Below the pieces are notes generated by a model. The model made no database searches and had not been told where the DNA came from. It saw only the letters and a program-made list of their open reading frames with translations. From Lentimicrobiaceae bacterium (GTDB lineage Bacteria > Bacteroidota > Bacteroidia > Bacteroidales > Lentimicrobiaceae): a DNA stretch of 9,841 bases. Of this stretch, positions 7,070-9,841 are shown in pieces; the stretch's first letter is position 1, and each line of letters begins with the position of its first letter. A program made the position numbers and the translations under genes. The stretch is from NCBI GenBank assembly GCA_028697695.1, contig JAQVEI010000049.1, positions 1 to 9,841 of the forward strand, given 5' to 3'.

Positions 7070-8752
7070 ATGCAACACACAAAATACAGCATCATTACCC
7101 TGATGGTGCTTCTGGGACTTTCATTTTTTTTAAAAGTTCAGGCTCAGGGGCTCCTGGAAGGAGGTAAAGTGTCGGGCAACTTTCAGCTCGATGCTCAGAT
7201 TTATCAGGCCGATTCAGCCATAGGCGCCAATGAGGTGGCTGAAAAAATGCTGATGAACAGCTTCGCCAATTTAATTTACACCCAGGGTAACTTTAGCGCA
7301 GGCTTAAGGTTTGAAACCTACCTGAATCCGCTGCTGGGTTACGACCCTTTGTACAAAGGCAGTGGCGTTCCCTACTGGTTTGGGACCTGGAGAAATGAAA
7401 AGTTCGAAATAACCGTTGGCCATTTTTACGAACAGTTTGGCAGCGGAATGATACTTAGAGCCTATGAAGAGCGCAACCTGGGGTTCGACAATGCCCTGGA
7501 AGGTGCCAAAGTGGTTTTTAAACCCATACAGGCCGTTACACTGAAGGCATTTGCTGGCAAACAACGCTATTTTTGGGACAAAGGACCCGGATTAGTCAGA
7601 GGTATAGATGGCGATTTGTCGATAAATGACTTGTTTAAACCCGAAGCTGACTTAAAAACCCGTATTGATATAGGCGGTAGCTTTGTAAGTAAATACGAAG
7701 CCAATGAAGACATCATCGTAAACGATACCAGCTTACTGATTCTTCCGGAAAATGTTGCCTCATGGGCAGCCCGTATAAATATAAACCGGGGCGGATTCAA
7801 TGTTTATGGTGAGTACGCCCGAAAAATGAACGACCCCTCTGCCTTCAACAAATTTATCTACAAAGAAGGCGAATCCATGTTGTTGCAAGCTTCTTATGCA
7901 ACCAAAGGTTTGGGTGTACTGGCTTCTGCCAAACGTACGGACAACATGAGTTTTAAATCGAAACGAACTGAGACCGGCAGTACGCTGGACATCAACTACC
8001 TCCCGGCTTTAACACGGCAACATGCCTACAGTCTGGCCGCCATGTACCCCTATGCCACTCAGCCCAACGGCGAAATGGCCTGGCAGGCTCAGATAAATTA
8101 TAAAATTCCGCGTGGGAGTAAAATAGGCGGGAAATATGGTACCGATATCGCGATAAATTTCTCCAGAGTTACTTCAATCGAAAAAGAAGTGGCTGATGGC
8201 GAAACTGCTATAGGAGTACCGGGTACCAAAGGATATACTTCCCCTTTCTTTGCTTTTGGCGATGAGCTTTATTTCCAGGATCTTAACATTGAACTTCAAC
8301 GCAAGTTCAATCAGAAATACAAGATACTACTGTCGTATATTTATATGAAGTACAACATTGATGTGATTGAAAACCACCCGGGTGATCCCCTGGTGGAAGC
8401 CCACATTGTAATTGCTGACATGACTTACAGGTACGATGCTAAAAATGCATTGAAACTGGAACTTCAGCACATGTCGACCCAACAGGATAAGGGAAATTGG
8501 GTACAATACATGATAGAATACACCATTGCGCCCCGATGGTTCTTCAACTTCTCTGACCAATACAACTACGGAAACGACAACAAAAGCGAACAATTTCATT
8601 ACCCCACATTAGCCATGGGTTATACCTATGGAAGCAACCGGCTTTCGGTCAGCTACGGTAAGCAGCGCAAAGGCATTCTGTGTGTCGGAGGCGTGTGCCG
8701 TACCGTACCCGCCGCCAGTGGCTTAACTGTAACGCTGACCAGTTCATTTTAA
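7070..8752 (+). CDS. DUF6029-type outer-membrane beta-barrel protein
   Basis: The 560-aa product has a signal peptide (cleavage near VQA|QGL, 25/26) and a long alternating polar/aromatic pattern, and it ends in Phe (TLTSSF), as many outer-membrane barrels do. The N-terminal blocks VSGNFQLDAQ, FYEQFGSGMILRAYEERN and FDNALEGAKV match what I recall of the DUF6029 family of Bacteroidetes; this assignment is from memory. C538 and C543 (CVGGVC) are the only cysteines and fall before the last predicted strand, so they could form a small surface or periplasmic disulfide loop. It lies 42 bp after the TlpA-like gene and 11 bp before the Omp28 gene; no promoter or terminator is visible in either gap. 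It lacks a recognisable plug or TonB box. The transported or bound molecule is unknown. Confidence 0.78.
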   Translation: MQHTKYSIITLMVLLGLSFFLKVQAQGLLEGGKVSGNFQLDAQIYQADSAIGANEVAEKMLMNSFANLIYTQGNFSAGLRFETYLNPLLGYDPLYKGSGVPYWFGTWRNEKFEITVGHFYEQFGSGMILRAYEERNLGFDNALEGAKVVFKPIQAVTLKAFAGKQRYFWDKGPGLVRGIDGDLSINDLFKPEADLKTRIDIGGSFVSKYEANEDIIVNDTSLLILPENVASWAARININRGGFNVYGEYARKMNDPSAFNKFIYKEGESMLLQASYATKGLGVLASAKRTDNMSFKSKRTETGSTLDINYLPALTRQHAYSLAAMYPYATQPNGEMAWQAQINYKIPRGSKIGGKYGTDIAINFSRVTSIEKEVADGETAIGVPGTKGYTSPFFAFGDELYFQDLNIELQRKFNQKYKILLSYIYMKYNIDVIENHPGDPLVEAHIVIADMTYRYDAKNALKLELQHMSTQQDKGNWVQYMIEYTIAPRWFFNFSDQYNYGNDNKSEQFHYPTLAMGYTYGSNRLSVSYGKQRKGILCVGGVCRTVPAASGLTVTLTSSF

Positions 8753-8763
8753 ACTCCCGGATT

Positions 8764-9666
8764 ATGAAAATTTTCAAAATATCAAATGCTGCCTTGCTCA
8801 TCTCAGGTTTTATTATTGCTCTCGTTCTTGCTTTCGCAGGATGTGATAAAATAGATGAGCCTTATACCAACACGATAAAAACAGCAGATACTACTGCCTG
8901 TCCGGTACCGGAATTTCCCGATGTTTTGTCGGTTGAAAAACGCGTATTGCTTGAAGACTATACCGGTCAAACCTGTGTTAACTGTCCGGAAGCGGCAGCA
9001 ATTGCACACAATTTAAAGAATATACACGGAGAGCGCCTGGTTGTATTGTCGGTTCATGCCGGCTACTTTGCCGAGCCATACAATTCAGGCTTATATACCT
9101 ACGATTTTCGTACCGAAGCCGGTAATATCTGGAATACATTCTACGGGGTGATATTCAATCCCATTGGAATCATTGACAGAAAAGGATATCCGGGCAATCA
9201 ACTGGTTCCTATGACGGGCTGGTCGGCCAAAGTGGCAACTGCACTAAGTGAAACGCCCCTGGTTGATCTGCAACTGATAAATACCTGGGATGGGGAATCG
9301 CGCAAATTATGTACACACGTGAAGACCCGCTTTATTACCCCGGTAAACAAAGACCTGAAACTGATTGTGGTACTTACTGAGAGCAAGATAATAAAGCCAC
9401 AAAAAAATTCCAATACTGAATTGGGCCCTATACCCGATATCGTGGATTACGAGCACAACCATGTTTTGAGGGGAGCCATTACATTGCCCTGGGGAACAAG
9501 TGTTGCCAAAAAAGACATCCCCAATACGGAATCTGTGATTAAATCATTTATGACCTCTCTGGATGAGGAGTTTGTTCCGGAAAACTGCACGGTAGTTGCT
9601 TTCATTTACGATGAATCAAACACCGAAGTACTTCAGACCATAGAAGTTCCCGTTATTACTGAATAA
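8764..9666 (+). CDS. Omp28-related outer-membrane lipoprotein
   Basis: I chose the ATG at 8764 (300 aa) because it begins a lipoprotein signal (MKIFKISN, hydrophobic stretch, AFAGC with C27). The frame stays open upstream to a GTG at 8680, but that would overlap the preceding gene and bury the signal. F24 at the -3 lipobox position is slightly unusual. A thioredoxin-like domain follows: LLEDYTGQTCVNCPEAA with CXXC at 71-74, and FNPIGIIDR with P133 as possible cis-proline. The remaining 130 or so residues look like a beta-sandwich and hold HNHVLRGAITLPWG. Omp28 of Porphyromonas gingivalis is a surface lipoprotein with a reported adhesin role; that does not explain the CXXC motif. There are six cysteines in all. 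Position 11 bp after the barrel gene supports joint transcription and possibly a physical partnership at the outer membrane. Confidence 0.87.
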   Translation: MKIFKISNAALLISGFIIALVLAFAGCDKIDEPYTNTIKTADTTACPVPEFPDVLSVEKRVLLEDYTGQTCVNCPEAAAIAHNLKNIHGERLVVLSVHAGYFAEPYNSGLYTYDFRTEAGNIWNTFYGVIFNPIGIIDRKGYPGNQLVPMTGWSAKVATALSETPLVDLQLINTWDGESRKLCTHVKTRFITPVNKDLKLIVVLTESKIIKPQKNSNTELGPIPDIVDYEHNHVLRGAITLPWGTSVAKKDIPNTESVIKSFMTSLDEEFVPENCTVVAFIYDESNTEVLQTIEVPVITE

Positions 9667-9671
9667 GTGTC

Positions 9672-9699
9672 TTTTTTACGGGAGAAATTCGTATTTTAG
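9672..9699 (+). promoter_or_regulatory. Weak promoter-like sequence after the gene run
   Basis: TATTTTAG at 9692-9699 is one position from TAnnTTTG and resembles the element before manA. A T-run at 9672-9677 is the only -33 candidate, but the spacing of about 14-16 bp is shorter than usual. If real, it would serve a gene beginning near or beyond the right edge. Confidence 0.25.
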
Positions 9700-9740
9700 T
9701 GCTCGCAAACAGGGTATATTCCATTTGCGGTAATGACTGC

Positions 9741-9755
9741 ATGGTTATTAACCAT
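9741..9755. repeat. Perfect 15-bp palindrome, possible operator
   Basis: ATGGTTATTAACCAT has two perfect 7-bp arms around a single central T. It lies about 40 bp downstream of the promoter-like sequence, where a dimeric regulator could bind. No regulator gene is in view and no second copy was noticed, so the operator role is speculative. Confidence 0.35.
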
Positions 9756-9775
9756 CTGACATCTGATTATGATTG

Positions 9776-9804
9776 TGAATAGCATTCTTCTATTCATCTT
9801 TTTT
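9776..9804 (+). terminator. Weak hairpin with T-run, possible terminator of the gene run
   Basis: TGAATAG (9776-9782) pairs with CTATTCA (9790-9796) around a 7-nt loop, followed after TC by six Ts (9799-9804). The stem is short and A/T-rich, and it lies 110 bp after the Omp28 stop, so it would be a weak terminator. It is the only hairpin-plus-T-run I found after the four-gene run. Confidence 0.4.
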
Positions 9805-9841
9805 CGACACCCTTTCAGATGATTAATTTTTTTAATAGTCA

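Noticed and set aside
8680..8763. Upstream GTG extension of the Omp28 gene
   Set aside because: It overlaps the end of the previous gene and would put 28 charged residues before the lipoprotein signal. The ATG at 8764 fits better.
9649..9682. CCCGT...ACGGG inverted repeat across the Omp28 stop codon
   Set aside because: The arms are only 5 bp with a long loop, and the T-run is inside the loop rather than after the stem, so it is not a credible terminator.
9696..9797. 33-codon minus-strand frame at the right edge (starts MNRRMLFTII)
   Set aside because: It has an A-rich stretch before the start, but it is short, matches nothing recognised and runs through the palindrome and hairpin. Chance is the simpler explanation.
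9819..9841. Possible start of a further gene (MINFFNS, open to the edge)
   Set aside because: Only seven codons are visible in A/T-rich DNA with no ribosome-binding signal, so there is not enough to call a gene.

Overview
The window looks like a chromosomal segment of a Bacteroidetes/Bacteroidota bacterium. The evidence is C-terminal type IX secretion (T9SS) sorting domains on two large surface proteins, an Omp28-type lipoprotein, a DUF6029-type outer-membrane protein, starts without Shine-Dalgarno sequences, and promoter-like elements of the TAnnTTTG type. I cannot name a genus. A member of Bacteroidales, Marinilabiliales or a related environmental lineage would fit. All recognised genes lie on the + strand.

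Left half (1-5339): two paralogous T9SS-secreted, multi-domain surface proteins lie in tandem. The first is cut by the window edge and only its last 389 residues are visible. The second is complete (1363 aa) and runs: signal peptide, unassigned N-terminal domain, fibronectin type III-like domain, choice-of-anchor-J-like domain, then two rounds of [Ig-like repeat + about 270-aa module], then a sorting domain. The first protein ends with the same [Ig-like + 270-aa module + sorting domain] unit, so the module occurs three times here. I do not recognise it as a named family; it is the strongest candidate for something undescribed. A long hairpin separates the two genes, and a strong GAAA-loop terminator closes the second.

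Right half (5340-9666): after a promoter-like sequence there is a compact four-gene run with gaps of 11, 42 and 11 bp. It holds a class I mannose-6-phosphate isomerase (manA), a secreted TlpA-like thioredoxin with a WCKPC active site, a DUF6029-type outer-membrane protein, and an Omp28-related lipoprotein with a CVNC thioredoxin-like motif. The outer-membrane protein has exactly two cysteines, as a CX4C pair close to its C-terminus, and it sits between two CXXC proteins. This suggests, but does not prove, a small envelope redox system acting on that outer-membrane protein. manA looks metabolically unrelated and may simply share the promoter.

Right edge (9667-9841): no convincing gene. The stretch holds a possible promoter, a perfect 15-bp palindrome and a weak hairpin followed by a T-run. 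I saw no tRNA, rRNA, CRISPR array, insertion sequence or phage gene.
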